Origin: an uncultured Methanobrevibacter sp.
Lineage (GTDB): Archaea > Methanobacteriota > Methanobacteria > Methanobacteriales > Methanobacteriaceae
Direction of reading: 5' to 3'
Assembly (NCBI GenBank): GCA_902796575.1
Contig: CADBPS010000050.1
Coordinates: 1 to 41,201 of the forward strand
Length of the DNA: 41,201 bases
Shown here: piece after piece, positions 27,133 through 36,222 of the stretch
Layout of the letters: each line of letters opens with the position of its first letter
Numbering within the stretch: position 1 is the first letter of the stretch
Program-made: the position numbers and the translations under genes
The notes under the pieces: model-generated
Database searches by the model: none
Told to the model about the DNA's origin: nothing
What the model saw: the letters and a program-made list of their open reading frames with translations, nothing else

Positions 27133-29765
27133 GCAGTTATATTAATCTTATTTGAAATACTGGAACTGCCATATGTGGAAGTTATAGTATATTCTTTAAC
27201 AGGTAAATTAATATTCAATCTTGCAAAACCGTCATTGTCAGTGGTACGGTTGTACATTATTCCGTTTATATTGAATGTAACATTGGCATTATCTAACGGT
27301 GCACTTGCTGAAGTGGCAAAATCAAGATCCACAAATACCTTTAATAAGGATTCACTAAGCTCAGAAGCTAAAAGATTAATAGCAAATACATCACTCTCAT
27401 CCTTAGCAGTGATAACCTGGCTGGATAAAGATTCGATGCATTCATTAGCCTCATCAATATCTTCCATAAGATTTTTGATGGATGTATGCAGGTATGGAAT
27501 TGAATCACCCATATTTGAAAGTGTGTGTGATGTTTCAGATAAAGCAGCTGTTGTTTCATTTAAATTCAATTCAGAAACATCAGTAATGTTGTATTTGGAG
27601 AAATAATCGGATAAATTAGTCAATTTATCTTTATAATCATCAAAATCATGATTACATGTACCATTAACAACAAAAACTTCAAATGGAGTTGTATTACCAT
27701 ATTTTTTAGTTAAATTCTCGGCAATGAGTGTTGGCATTACATAAATCTCACTGGCAAATGTCTGATTGTTATACGGACTATATGCTGTAATGATATAAGT
27801 GCTCGGAGGTAAATTAATTTCTACTTTAACAGTACCATTTTTAATTGTACGATAGTAAAATTTACCGTTAACATTGAACTTTGCAGTACCGTTAGTCAGC
27901 GGATTACCTTCTCCGTCAAGGAATGTAGCATAGTATTGGGTGCCGTTTAGGAAGTACTTGGTAACATCCTCTGCATTAATGGTTGATAATACTTCAATAT
28001 TACTTGCAGAATTTTCACCTGTGAAAGGATTATTAACAGTTATAGTGTAATTTCCGACAGGCAAGTTAATGTTTAATTTGGCAGCTCCATTTTTAATAGC
28101 ACGATAGTAGTTTATACCATTAACATTATATGATGCAGTACCGTTTTCAAGAGGTTTACCTTCAAAATCTTTAAACTCAGCAATGAATTGTGATTCATTT
28201 CTGTAATATTTTGTAAGATTATAACTTTCAACGGTAGATAGTATTTCAACTGTTGCAAAAGCAATTTCATCATCAAGAGTTACATTAACAGGATATACTC
28301 CGCTTGAAAGAGTTAAATCAAGACTTGCAGTACCATTTTCGTTGGTTGTTCGGCCATATTTTGCACCATTAATCCAGATTACAACGGTTTTACCTGTAAG
28401 AGGAATACCTTCTGAATTTGTTACATTAACAATAAATTTTTCAGGACCATGATAATATTTAACAACATCCTGAACGGAAAGTGAAGCATTTCCTGCTTTA
28501 TTTCCACTGAAAACACAATTTGTAACATTATCACAGCCATAAATAGCAGCACCATATTCAGCAGTATTGTTAATGAAAGAGGAATTAACCAAATTGTTAC
28601 ATCCGTAAGCTGCACCACCATATTCGGCAGTATTGTTAATGAAAGTGGAATTGATTACATCATCACAGCCGTTGACTGCACCACCATTAATTCCAGTATT
28701 GTCCATGAAACTACAGTTCAAAATATTACCTTTACGATTACCTGTAACTGCACTGTTGTTTGCATTTTTAAAGGTTAATCCAATTACATTTGCAGCACCG
28801 GTAATATTGAATATGGTGTTTTTATTTTCTCCGTCAAAGATAACATCACCGGATGTCCAGTTTGTAAGATTTACAGCTTTATTTATTTCTAAATTGGTAT
28901 TGTTCAATCCTGTGTATTGGCCTGGTGCAATGTATATTGTATCTCCAGATTCTATTTTGTCAAGTGCTGATTTTAAATTATTAAACGGACTGTCTTTGGA
29001 ACCGTTACCGTTTTCACTTAAACTTCCGTTGACATAAATTCCATTGTCAGTAGTATTATCATCAGCTCTTTCAATGTATCCGAAATCCTGTACCCAGTAA
29101 ATAGTACCGTTTGCCCTGTATGCTGCAATTCCAACAGAGTTGAACTGGGAACGGAGCATGTTACGTCTGTGTCCCTGTCCGTCATAGGTATAATTGGTTT
29201 CTTTCCATGCTTCAGTTACATCGGCACATGTAGTATATCCCATTGCAATATTTTCTCCCACTGCTGTGTAACCGTCAGGAAATGCAGTAAAACAGGGACT
29301 GTCGTCTGGACGTGTGTGTGAATAAAGCTGTACAAGTTCTTTTGCCCTTGTTTTTGCGGTTTCTTCAAGAGCAGTATCTCTTACTAGAGGTTTGAGCTGA
29401 TTGGTGTCATTGGTATTGAAAACAGTTTTAGTTGTATTATCTTTATTCCACTGCCATACACCATCCTCTAATCTGAATTCATTCAATAAATCATAAGCTT
29501 CAGATACATTGATAAATTCGCCGTCATCAGCCAGATTATCAGCATTATTATTTTCTGAAATTATATCTCCATCACTGTTTGGAGAAGATAAAACGTTATT
29601 TACATTATTATTTTCATTTGCAGATGAACTATCCGCAATAACATCATCACTACCTACCGATAAAACAGTATTATCAGCATCATTTACATCAACTGCACTG
29701 ACAGCACTTAAAGAAACAAAAAGACAAAGTGCGCATGCAATTAATATCATGAATTTCGTTTTCAT
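27129..29765 (-). CDS. Adhesin-like protein with CAP/SCP domain
   Basis: An 878-residue secreted protein with a signal peptide (FMILIACALCLFVSLSAVSA) and an acidic linker. Residues about 85-230 form a CAP (SCP/PR-1) domain with its hallmark His and Glu: SHTRPDDSPC, GENIA and GHRRNML. A beta-helix region follows (about 250-420; GGAVNGCDDV, GGAAYGCNNLV rungs) and then Ig-like repeats as in the other ALPs. The last repeat is split by a helical stretch of about 118 residues (704-821). ATG 29765 follows GGGAG. There is no C-terminal anchor. CAP domains in bacteria and fungi bind lipid or act in wall contexts; the role here is unproven. Confidence 0.9.
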   Translation of the reverse strand: MKTKFMILIACALCLFVSLSAVSAVDVNDADNTVLSVGSDDVIADSSSANENNNVNNVLSSPNSDGDIISENNNADNLADDGEFINVSEAYDLLNEFRLEDGVWQWNKDNTTKTVFNTNDTNQLKPLVRDTALEETAKTRAKELVQLYSHTRPDDSPCFTAFPDGYTAVGENIAMGYTTCADVTEAWKETNYTYDGQGHRRNMLRSQFNSVGIAAYRANGTIYWVQDFGYIERADDNTTDNGIYVNGSLSENGNGSKDSPFNNLKSALDKIESGDTIYIAPGQYTGLNNTNLEINKAVNLTNWTSGDVIFDGENKNTIFNITGAANVIGLTFKNANNSAVTGNRKGNILNCSFMDNTGINGGAVNGCDDVINSTFINNTAEYGGAAYGCNNLVNSSFINNTAEYGAAIYGCDNVTNCVFSGNKAGNASLSVQDVVKYYHGPEKFIVNVTNSEGIPLTGKTVVIWINGAKYGRTTNENGTASLDLTLSSGVYPVNVTLDDEIAFATVEILSTVESYNLTKYYRNESQFIAEFKDFEGKPLENGTASYNVNGINYYRAIKNGAAKLNINLPVGNYTITVNNPFTGENSASNIEVLSTINAEDVTKYFLNGTQYYATFLDGEGNPLTNGTAKFNVNGKFYYRTIKNGTVKVEINLPPSTYIITAYSPYNNQTFASEIYVMPTLIAENLTKKYGNTTPFEVFVVNGTCNHDFDDYKDKLTNLSDYFSKYNITDVSELNLNETTAALSETSHTLSNMGDSIPYLHTSIKNLMEDIDEANECIESLSSQVITAKDESDVFAINLLASELSESLLKVFVDLDFATSASAPLDNANVTFNINGIMYNRTTDNDGFARLNINLPVKEYTITSTYGSSSISNKINITA

Positions 29766-30056
29766 TTTTAATCTCCCATATTTACTATAATATCTTGGAT
29801 TTATGTTGTATTTAAATATTATCTAAGGATTATTTAAAAAAAACAACAAATTAAGCCATGTTTACTTAAATAAATAATATTGTAAAAACATCAGGTAATG
29901 ATATAAGAAATTCAGAAATAATGAAAATATAAAAACAGTATTGCTTATAAAGATGAAAATATTCAATAATTATCAATAGCTGTTAACTCAAGTTAAAAAT
30001 AAGAAAGAACAGTTTTGGATTTTAATCTAAAACATATTCTTTTACATTGAAATAAC
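29766..30056. other. Intergenic region between CAP-type ALP and symporter pseudogene
   Basis: It holds the ALP promoter region (TATA-like stretch near 29800-29815) and, at 30012-30033, an imperfect hairpin GTTTTGGA/TCTAAAAC that could end the minus-strand symporter gene. I see no gene. Confidence 0.4.
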
Positions 30057-31340
30057 CTAGTTATATTTTTCAGGCTCTTTTTTGCCGTTATACACATCTA
30101 AATCAATTGCTTTGTTTTTAAATGAAACGATTATTGTACAAACTGCATCTCCGGTTACGTTAACCGCAGTTCTAAACATATCTAGAAGATGATCTATTCC
30201 AAAGATTATTCCAATTGCATCAACCGGCAATCCTACTGAATTAAATACCATTGTTAAGGTAATCATACCTACAGATGGAATACCTGCAGTTCCGATTGAA
30301 GCAGTTACTGCGGTAAAAATCACAGTTATCAATGCAGATGCACCTAAATCAATACCATATGCCTGAGCTGCAAACATAACGGCAATACCCTGCATAATAG
30401 CTGTACCGTCCATATTAATTGTAGCACCTAATGGGATGGTAAATGACGAAACATCTCTCGATACTCCCATTTCAGACTGTTTTTCCAAATTTAGAGGAAT
30501 TGTTGCATTTGACGTTGAAGATGAAAATGCAAAGAACATAACAGAAAAAAATCTTTTAAAGAATTTAACAGGGTTTAAGCGGGTGAATATTACAAGTAAT
30601 GCCGGATAGACAATGAATGCCTGTATGGCCAATCCTATTAATACGCAGATTATAAATTTTGATAATGGCAGTATCCCTTCTATTCCCAAATTTCCAAATG
30701 TTCTTGCCATAAGACAGAATACGCCTATTGGGGCAAATTTTATTACAATTGATGTCATTTCCATCATAACTTTATTTGACTGAGTGAAAATCTCATTAAT
30801 TGTTTGTGTCTCTTCCTTTAATTTTGCTAAAATAATACCCACTAAAAGTCCGAATATAATAACCGGCAGCATATCTCCATTAGCCAGTGAACTGAAGGGA
30901 TTTTCAGGAATCATGTTTAAAACCGTATCAGATACTGTCTAATTTACTACAACGTTGGATGAATTAGTAGCAACTGCCATATTTAAACCTACACCAGGTT
31001 TTAGAACAATGCCTATTGCTAAAGCAATGCTTACTGCAACTGCAGTTGTTAGAAGATAAATCAATATTGTTCTACCACCGATTGAACCGATTGTTCTGAC
31101 ATCTGAAATTGATGTAACTCAAACAACAATTGAGCAAAAAACAAGTGGTACAACAAGCATTTTCATTAATTTAATAAAAAGATTCCCTCCTAAATAGAAG
31201 ACATGGTTTATTAAAATTGTATCTTTTAAAAACGAATCTGTAACAAAGAAATTTAAAATCAGGCCTGTAACTGCACCGAATATCATTCCGATTAATATCC
31301 AGTTTCCAAGACTTATTTTCTTAAGTTTATCAATCATCAA
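30057..31340 (-). pseudogene. Dicarboxylate/amino acid:cation symporter (DAACS) gene with two in-frame stops
   Basis: One continuous frame of 427 codons, the normal length for DctA/GltP-type symporters, but with TGA at 31119-31121 and TAG at 30939-30941. The parts around the stops match the family: MKMLVVPLVFCSIVV, then (stop) VTSISDVRTIGSIGG, then (stop) TVSDTVLNMIPENPFS. Further conserved points are SSTSNATIPL, TINMDGTA and DMFRTAVNVTGDAV. Everything else is intact and in frame, so inactivation looks recent. The TGA is at a place where a Gly is usual, one base from GGA; the TAG is one base from CAG. Selenocysteine or pyrrolysine decoding is unlikely at these spots. Confidence 0.85.
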
Positions 31341-31484
31341 ATCTCACCTTCTACCTATAACATTTGACGATAAAACGTATATTACTTTTTATCACCGAAA
31401 AATCTGTCTGATAATACAGCAAAATTTTTAAATAGAATTTCTTATATACTAAAATATGTGAATATCTTGTGAGTAGGGATTAAA

Positions 31485-33128
31485 TTGAGTGATAAAAACA
31501 ATAATTCTAACTTGGACTGGATGATTCATTGGTCATTAACTGGACATACGCCAAGAAACACCCAAATCAAATTAATAAACAAAATCAACTTTGCAATTGG
31601 CGAAGGATATAAAAATATTATATTGGAAGCAGGAACAGGTATAGGTAAATCAGCTATTGCTACAACTCTTGCAAATATGTATGAAGACTCCTATATTTTA
31701 ACCATGACCAAACAGCTTCAGGAACAGTATCTGGATGATTTTGAAGAAATGCTTGTTGAAATTAAGGGAAAAGGAAATTATAAATGCAATTATGAAGGAA
31801 GCTGTGATTTCTGTATAAGGGCTGTGTATAATCTTAACAAATGTAAGGACTGTGATTATTTAACCGCTTTTAGAAAAGCCAAAAAATCCAAAAATGTTAT
31901 TACAAATTATGATTTTATGTATAGAGTTGGCGTTGATGCCCGAATGCTTGATCCAAGACAATTACTGATTTTAGATGAGGCACATAACCTGGAGCGAAAA
32001 ATGCTTGCCTTATCTTCACATACACTGAACCGTGAGTATATTTCCACAAAATTTGGTATAGATATTTTTGAAGCATTAATGGAAAAAGAAAAATCATATC
32101 GCGGTTTAAGAGAATCCGAATACTGGATTGAAGTATCAAGTGAACTGATGAAAGCATGCGGTGAAAGTATCAAGGAAATTGAAGGTCCCGGAAAGGATGT
32201 TCAGGTTACACTGGATGAGTTTGAAAGTGACCCTTCAAAATATTCAAATGATGATTATATTGAAAAACAGATTCTTGAAAATGATTTAAAAGAATTTAAT
32301 TCCATAAGATTAGGTTTAAAAAGTGGAGATTTAATTATTGATTTGCCGAATCCCAAGTCTATTAAAGATAACCGGATGGATATTTCTGCTGAATTCAAAC
32401 CTTATTCAGTTTCGGATGCCACTCAAAAGTTACTGGAATTTGGTAATGTCAGAATATTCCTGACAGGTACTTTAGGCAACATGGAGAAGTTCTGTGAGTG
32501 GAACAACATCAATCCGGACAATACTTATTATATTTACGAAAAAAGTCCATTTGATGTTTCCAAAAGACCTATTTATGGAGATTTTGTTGGAAATATGTGT
32601 GGATTTGTAAGAAAGGTTCCCAGATGGAAAAATAAAAAAGCTATTTTAAAAATTAAGGAAATCATTGACAAGTATCCTAATAAAAAGGGAGTGGTCCATA
32701 CTTCAAGCAACAAACAGGCATTCTGGATTATGGACAATTTAAATGAATATAATTTTATGTTTGTCGGTGGAGAAAACAGAAATCAAGTTTTAAAAGAATT
32801 TTATGAAACTAAAGATGATGCAATTCTTATAGGTGCCTCAATTAAAGATGGTGTTGATTTAAAAGGAGATTTATGCAGATTCCAGATTATTTTCAAGGTT
32901 CCATATCCCCAACTGAATGAACAGGTCAAATATCGTAAATCATTGGATGCTTCATGGTATTACTATCAGGCAGTAATGGCAATAATGCAGGCATACGGAA
33001 GGGGCATTCGTGACAAAGAAGATTATTGCGATATGTATATTATTGACTCCAGCTTTAAGACATTATTTAATAGAAACCGTAATTTTTTCAATGAATACTT
33101 CACCGAAGCCTTAAAGAAAAGCAGATGA
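31485..33128 (+). CDS. DinG/XPD-like ATP-dependent DNA helicase with iron-sulfur cysteines
   Basis: A 547-residue superfamily II helicase. Walker A AGTGIGKS is at about residue 49, DEAH at about 164, motif VI AYGRGIRDK near 505. Between Walker A and DEAH lie four spaced Cys (CNYEGSCDFC, NKCKDCDY, about 100-124) in the position of the 4Fe-4S cluster of XPD and DinG. It unwinds DNA 5' to 3' in family members. The start is TTG 31485 with AGGGAT before it; the protein begins SDKNNNSNL. It is divergent from the symporter pseudogene, not in an obvious operon. Repair or replication support is the likely role. Confidence 0.85.
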   Translation: MSDKNNNSNLDWMIHWSLTGHTPRNTQIKLINKINFAIGEGYKNIILEAGTGIGKSAIATTLANMYEDSYILTMTKQLQEQYLDDFEEMLVEIKGKGNYKCNYEGSCDFCIRAVYNLNKCKDCDYLTAFRKAKKSKNVITNYDFMYRVGVDARMLDPRQLLILDEAHNLERKMLALSSHTLNREYISTKFGIDIFEALMEKEKSYRGLRESEYWIEVSSELMKACGESIKEIEGPGKDVQVTLDEFESDPSKYSNDDYIEKQILENDLKEFNSIRLGLKSGDLIIDLPNPKSIKDNRMDISAEFKPYSVSDATQKLLEFGNVRIFLTGTLGNMEKFCEWNNINPDNTYYIYEKSPFDVSKRPIYGDFVGNMCGFVRKVPRWKNKKAILKIKEIIDKYPNKKGVVHTSSNKQAFWIMDNLNEYNFMFVGGENRNQVLKEFYETKDDAILIGASIKDGVDLKGDLCRFQIIFKVPYPQLNEQVKYRKSLDASWYYYQAVMAIMQAYGRGIRDKEDYCDMYIIDSSFKTLFNRNRNFFNEYFTEALKKSR

Positions 33129-33344
33129 TGGGCTTTAAAGAAAGAATCTTATCAGTCCAGTTTTTTCAGTAAAATCATTTTTAAGCAGAAGTGATGTTAA
33201 ATCCTCACTGCAGGCATAATACTGAAATCCATTACCCTATGTATTTTCTAGACATTTTAATTTTTATTTACCGTGAGCTAGAATATCCTCGGCGGGCATA
33301 TTTTAAATATAACAGTTGATTGTGAATGATTTTTTAACTAAAGA

Positions 33345-33352
33345 TTTATATA
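33345..33352 (+). promoter_or_regulatory. TATA box of amtB-glnK
   Basis: TTTATATA stands about 25 bases before the expected transcript start near 33375, just ahead of the NrpR-type operator. Confidence 0.55.
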
Positions 33353-33384
33353 CTTTGAAATCCAATAGATATATGTCGGAAACC

Positions 33385-33398
33385 GGAAGCCATATTCC
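33385..33398. promoter_or_regulatory. NrpR-type nitrogen operator
   Basis: GGAAGCCATATTCC is GGAA-N6-TTCC, the operator known for NrpR in methanogens. A wider TCGGAA...TTCCGA (33376-33400) surrounds it. It sits downstream of a TATA box and upstream of amtB, so repression under nitrogen sufficiency would block the promoter. NrpR itself is not in the window. Confidence 0.8.
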
Positions 33399-33437
33399 GA
33401 CTAAATATTTATAAATTAATTTAACGGTAAAGATAAA

Positions 33438-34652
33438 ATGGATGTTTTTAGTACAGGTGACACAGCATGGATTCTAATATGTACTCTTCTTGTATTATTA
33501 ATGAGTATTCCCGCTGTGGCATTTTTTTACGGAGGATTAAGTAAAAGAAAGAATGTTTTAAATACAATGTTTTTAACTTTCATTGCATTTTCAATACTAA
33601 GTTTAATATGGGTAATATTCGGATATCAGTTTGCATTTGGTGAACCGTCAATATATGGATTTATAGGTTCTCCATCCAATTTCTTCCTGAGAGGAATCGG
33701 ATTAGACAGTTTAACGGGATCAATTCCAACATTATTGTTTGTAATGTTTCAGTGTGCCTTTGCAGGACTTACTGCAGCATTAATATCAGGAGCACTTGTT
33801 GGAAGAATGAAAACAAAGGCATGGGTATTATTTGTTCCAATATGGGCATGTCTCGTATATATTCCTATCGCACACTGGGTGTGGGGAGGAGGATGGCTGA
33901 TGCAGATTAATGCATTGGACTTTGCAGGGGGAACAGTTGTCCACATTAATTCCGGTGTTTCAGCATTAGCTGTAGCATTAGTTCTTGGAAAAAGAAAAGA
34001 TGCAACATTAATTCCACATAACCTCGGATATGCAGTTCTTGGAGCAGCATTACTCTGGTTTGGATGGATGGGATTCAACGGAGGATCAGGTCTTGGAGCA
34101 AACGGTCTTGCAGCAAATGCAATTATCGTTTCAAATGTATCAGCTGCCACAGCATTAATCGTATGGACACTGCTTGATACATATATTGTTGGAAAACCAA
34201 CAGTATTAGGCGCAATCTCCGGTGGAGTAGCAGGTCTGGTAGCTATTACTCCTGCAGCAGGATTTGTTGATGTATTTGGAGCATTATTTATTGGAGCAGT
34301 AGCTCCGCTTGTTTCATACTTTGCAATATACATTCTTAAAGCAAAAATCGGTTATGATGATGCTTTGGATGTATGGGGAATTCACGGTATGTCCGGAGTA
34401 TGGGGTGCTATTGCAACAGGAATATTTGCAGTGCCTGCAATCGGCGGAACTGCAGGATTAATATATGGAAACCCCGGACAGGTCGTTATCCAGATTATCA
34501 GTGTAATAGCAACAATGGCATATGCATTTACTATCAGCTTTATACTTGCTAAAATAATTGATAAAGCTATTGGAATAAGAGTCGATGAATCAGAAGAAAT
34601 CGGAGGATTAGATTCAAAAATCCACGAAGAATCAGCATACAATTTTAACTAG
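33438..34652 (+). CDS. amtB: Ammonium transporter Amt
   Basis: A 404-residue protein of about 11 membrane helices that conducts ammonium. The family signature [20 protein letters not shown] holds the first pore His; [19 protein letters not shown] holds the second. The start at ATG 33438 fits the membrane topology ([15 protein letters not shown]). It is followed by glnK after 10 bases, the usual pair, and preceded by an NrpR-type operator. Expression should rise when nitrogen is scarce. Confidence 0.95.
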   Translation: MDVFSTGDTAWILICTLLVLLMSIPAVAFFYGGLSKRKNVLNTMFLTFIAFSILSLIWVIFGYQFAFGEPSIYGFIGSPSNFFLRGIGLDSLTGSIPTLLFVMFQCAFAGLTAALISGALVGRMKTKAWVLFVPIWACLVYIPIAHWVWGGGWLMQINALDFAGGTVVHINSGVSALAVALVLGKRKDATLIPHNLGYAVLGAALLWFGWMGFNGGSGLGANGLAANAIIVSNVSAATALIVWTLLDTYIVGKPTVLGAISGGVAGLVAITPAAGFVDVFGALFIGAVAPLVSYFAIYILKAKIGYDDALDVWGIHGMSGVWGAIATGIFAVPAIGGTAGLIYGNPGQVVIQIISVIATMAYAFTISFILAKIIDKAIGIRVDESEEIGGLDSKIHEESAYNFN

Positions 34653-34662
34653 GATGATATAA

Positions 34663-35001
34663 ATGAAAAGTGTAGTTGCAATAATAAGACAGGAAAAATA
34701 TACGGATGTAAAAAATGCCCTTCTTGAAGTCGGCTGTGAAGGAATGAACATTTCCGAAGTAAAAGGAAGGGGAAGTCAGCGTGGTATTAAAGAATCATAT
34801 CGTGGATCAAGCTTTTGTATTGATTTAATTCCAAAAACAAGAATTGAAACAATTGTAAAAGATGAAGGTGTTGATTTAATTGTTGATGCAATAAAAAAAT
34901 CCGCCTACACCGGAAATATTGGAGACGGAAAAATATTTATTTATCCGGTTGACAATGTAATCAGAATAAGAACAGGTGAAGAAGGTGATACTGCAGTTTA
35001 A
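34663..35001 (+). CDS. glnK: Nitrogen regulatory PII protein GlnK
   Basis: A 112-residue PII protein that senses nitrogen status through 2-oxoglutarate and adenine nucleotides, and blocks Amt. The T-loop reads GRGSQRGIKESYRGSSFCID, with the Tyr that is uridylylated in some bacteria. The C-terminal IGDGKIFIYPVDNVIRIRTGEEG is the PII signature. ATG 34663 follows AGGATGAT, 10 bases after amtB, so both are co-transcribed under the NrpR-type operator. A short GCAGTTT/AAACTGC hairpin at its end (34993-35007) may act as terminator. Confidence 0.95.
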   Translation: MKSVVAIIRQEKYTDVKNALLEVGCEGMNISEVKGRGSQRGIKESYRGSSFCIDLIPKTRIETIVKDEGVDLIVDAIKKSAYTGNIGDGKIFIYPVDNVIRIRTGEEGDTAV

Positions 35002-35007
35002 AACTGC
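34993..35007. terminator. Short hairpin at the end of glnK
   Basis: GCAGTTT and AAACTGC (34993-34999 and 35001-35007) form a near-perfect palindrome spanning the glnK stop codon. There is no strong T run, so termination is uncertain. Confidence 0.3.
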
Positions 35008-35010
35008 ATT

Positions 35011-35376
35011 TCATATATAATATTCTTCAGAACTTATAGGATTACCATCACCATCATAATACTCTTCATATATTACTCCATCACTGCCCTGATAAGTGTG
35101 AACTGTATTTCCACGGCTATCCTTTTCGTACTGACCCGACGGATCAACATATTCCCCTTTTTGAGGAGAATAAACAAGCCCTTTATCACTATTATCAGCT
35201 AATGAATCAACAGTATTGTTCGTAATGTTTGTAGTGTTATTCACCATGGAATCATTAACAGAATTATTCCTTATATTAGTATTATTATTTGACAATCCGA
35301 AATAGATTCCAGCAGCTATTATACATGCAGCAATTAAGATTACTGCACATATAATAATTAATTCCCTATTTTCCAT
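35011..35376 (-). CDS. Small membrane-anchored protein of unknown function
   Basis: A 121-residue protein with one N-terminal membrane segment (about 8-27), an Asn/Thr/Ser-rich linker (NITNNTVDSLADNS), and a Tyr/Gly/Asp-rich C-terminus (YSPQKGEYVDPSGQYEKD; YEEYYDGDGNPISSEEYY). No family is recognised. The end lies 10 bases from the glnK stop, on the opposite strand. It probably faces outward. Confidence 0.6.
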   Translation of the reverse strand: MENRELIIICAVILIAACIIAAGIYFGLSNNNTNIRNNSVNDSMVNNTTNITNNTVDSLADNSDKGLVYSPQKGEYVDPSGQYEKDSRGNTVHTYQGSDGVIYEEYYDGDGNPISSEEYYI

Positions 35377-35422
35377 TTTTTAAACCACACTTTTTTGTGT
35401 ATTAATTCATTTATTACATTTG

Positions 35423-35824
35423 TTACAAAAATCTTTGTTTTAAACAATCTAGTCTAATCAGTTTCATTGGATTATAGTTTTCCCCTACAGTCTCATTACC
35501 TATTCCATAATACTCCCTGTAGCGTCTTTCCTCATCTGACATGTGAAGATTATAATCCTCAACTTCTTCATCAAGGGTCTTGAAATCATTACTTTGTTTT
35601 TCTTTTAACTGATTTAACTCAATAGCCATTGGCAGCATCTGAAAAAATATTAAATATAACAGTATAATAATCAATAATATAATTATTATTTTACTTAACC
35701 AATTACGTGATTTTTTAGGAATATACTTGCACTTTTCACATCGGGTACACTCTTTTCCATCCAAATGACAGTATTTGTTTTCGGCAAAAAATGCAATTCT
35801 GGACTTGACTGACATATTTATCAT
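35423..35824 (-). CDS. Small membrane protein with cysteine cluster
   Basis: A 133-residue protein (start 35824, or ATG 35815 three codons later). Cys residues in CHLDGKECTRCEKC (about 19-32) could bind a metal. A membrane segment (KIIIILLIIILLYLIFFQML, about 45-64) follows and then a charged, mainly helical tail. Its gene lies 46 bases before that of the other small membrane protein on the same strand, so a two-gene unit is possible. Unknown function. Confidence 0.6.
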   Translation of the reverse strand: MINMSVKSRIAFFAENKYCHLDGKECTRCEKCKYIPKKSRNWLSKIIIILLIIILLYLIFFQMLPMAIELNQLKEKQSNDFKTLDEEVEDYNLHMSDEERRYREYYGIGNETVGENYNPMKLIRLDCLKQRFL

Positions 35825-36222
35825 TAATCTTTTGATGTTTCATTATAAATTAAAATTTCAATTTTATTTCTAATATTGCTTTGAAAAACATTCGTTTTTA
35901 ATAAAGATTCTCTGCATTTCGCACAAAACATATTCAATCCCCGCAAACCATTTTTTGTATATATAACAGACGTTTGGTAGAAAGTCTTCCGTCTAATATT
36001 ATACTTGTCATTGAGGACATATAAATATTGTGTATAAATTATTATTAAAAAGTAATTAACATATTATTATAATTATTAAAAACAAATTTTCTGAAAAGTA
36101 GTCTTATCAATCCTATTGTACTGCTTATTTATTAATTTTTATTATTACTAGATTTAAGCTAAACTCAGTAATGCTATATCAAAACAGCATAAATTAATAA
36201 TATAACCCGAAAAGCATTACTT
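35825..36222. other. Intergenic region with dispersed repeat and an inverted repeat
   Basis: It contains copy 3 of a dispersed 37-base repeat (35867-35903) and a perfect 9-base inverted repeat AGTAATGCT / AGCATTACT (36167-36175 and 36213-36221) that ends next to the stop of the NSS transporter gene, possibly part of its terminator. No gene is evident. Confidence 0.45.
35867..35903 (+). repeat. Dispersed 37-base repeat, copy 3
   Basis: It shares TTTC-n-AATATT and AAAACATTCGTTTT with copy 2 (38570-38606), about 29 of 37 bases by hand alignment. All copies are in the same orientation. Confidence 0.5.

Larger units (their letters stand above)
33129..33437. other. Intergenic region upstream of amtB, with a remnant on the minus strand
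   Basis: The left part (33135-33236) reads on the minus strand as 33 residues ending in a stop (GNGFQYYACSEDLTSLLLKN...), which looks like the C-terminus of a lost gene. The right part holds the amtB promoter and operator. Confidence 0.4.

Noticed and set aside
27070-27606. 178-codon frame opposite the end of the CAP-type ALP
   Set aside because: It is an antisense shadow of repeat-coding DNA and has no promoter or ribosome binding site.
30939-31121. TGA and TAG in the symporter read as selenocysteine or pyrrolysine
   Set aside because: The family has ordinary residues there, no SECIS-like structure was seen, and neither amino acid is expected in this kind of methanogen or protein.
33749-34333. 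Long open frame opposite amtB
   Set aside because: It is the shadow of the strongly conserved amtB frame; Pro/Ala-rich composition is typical of antisense frames to membrane proteins.
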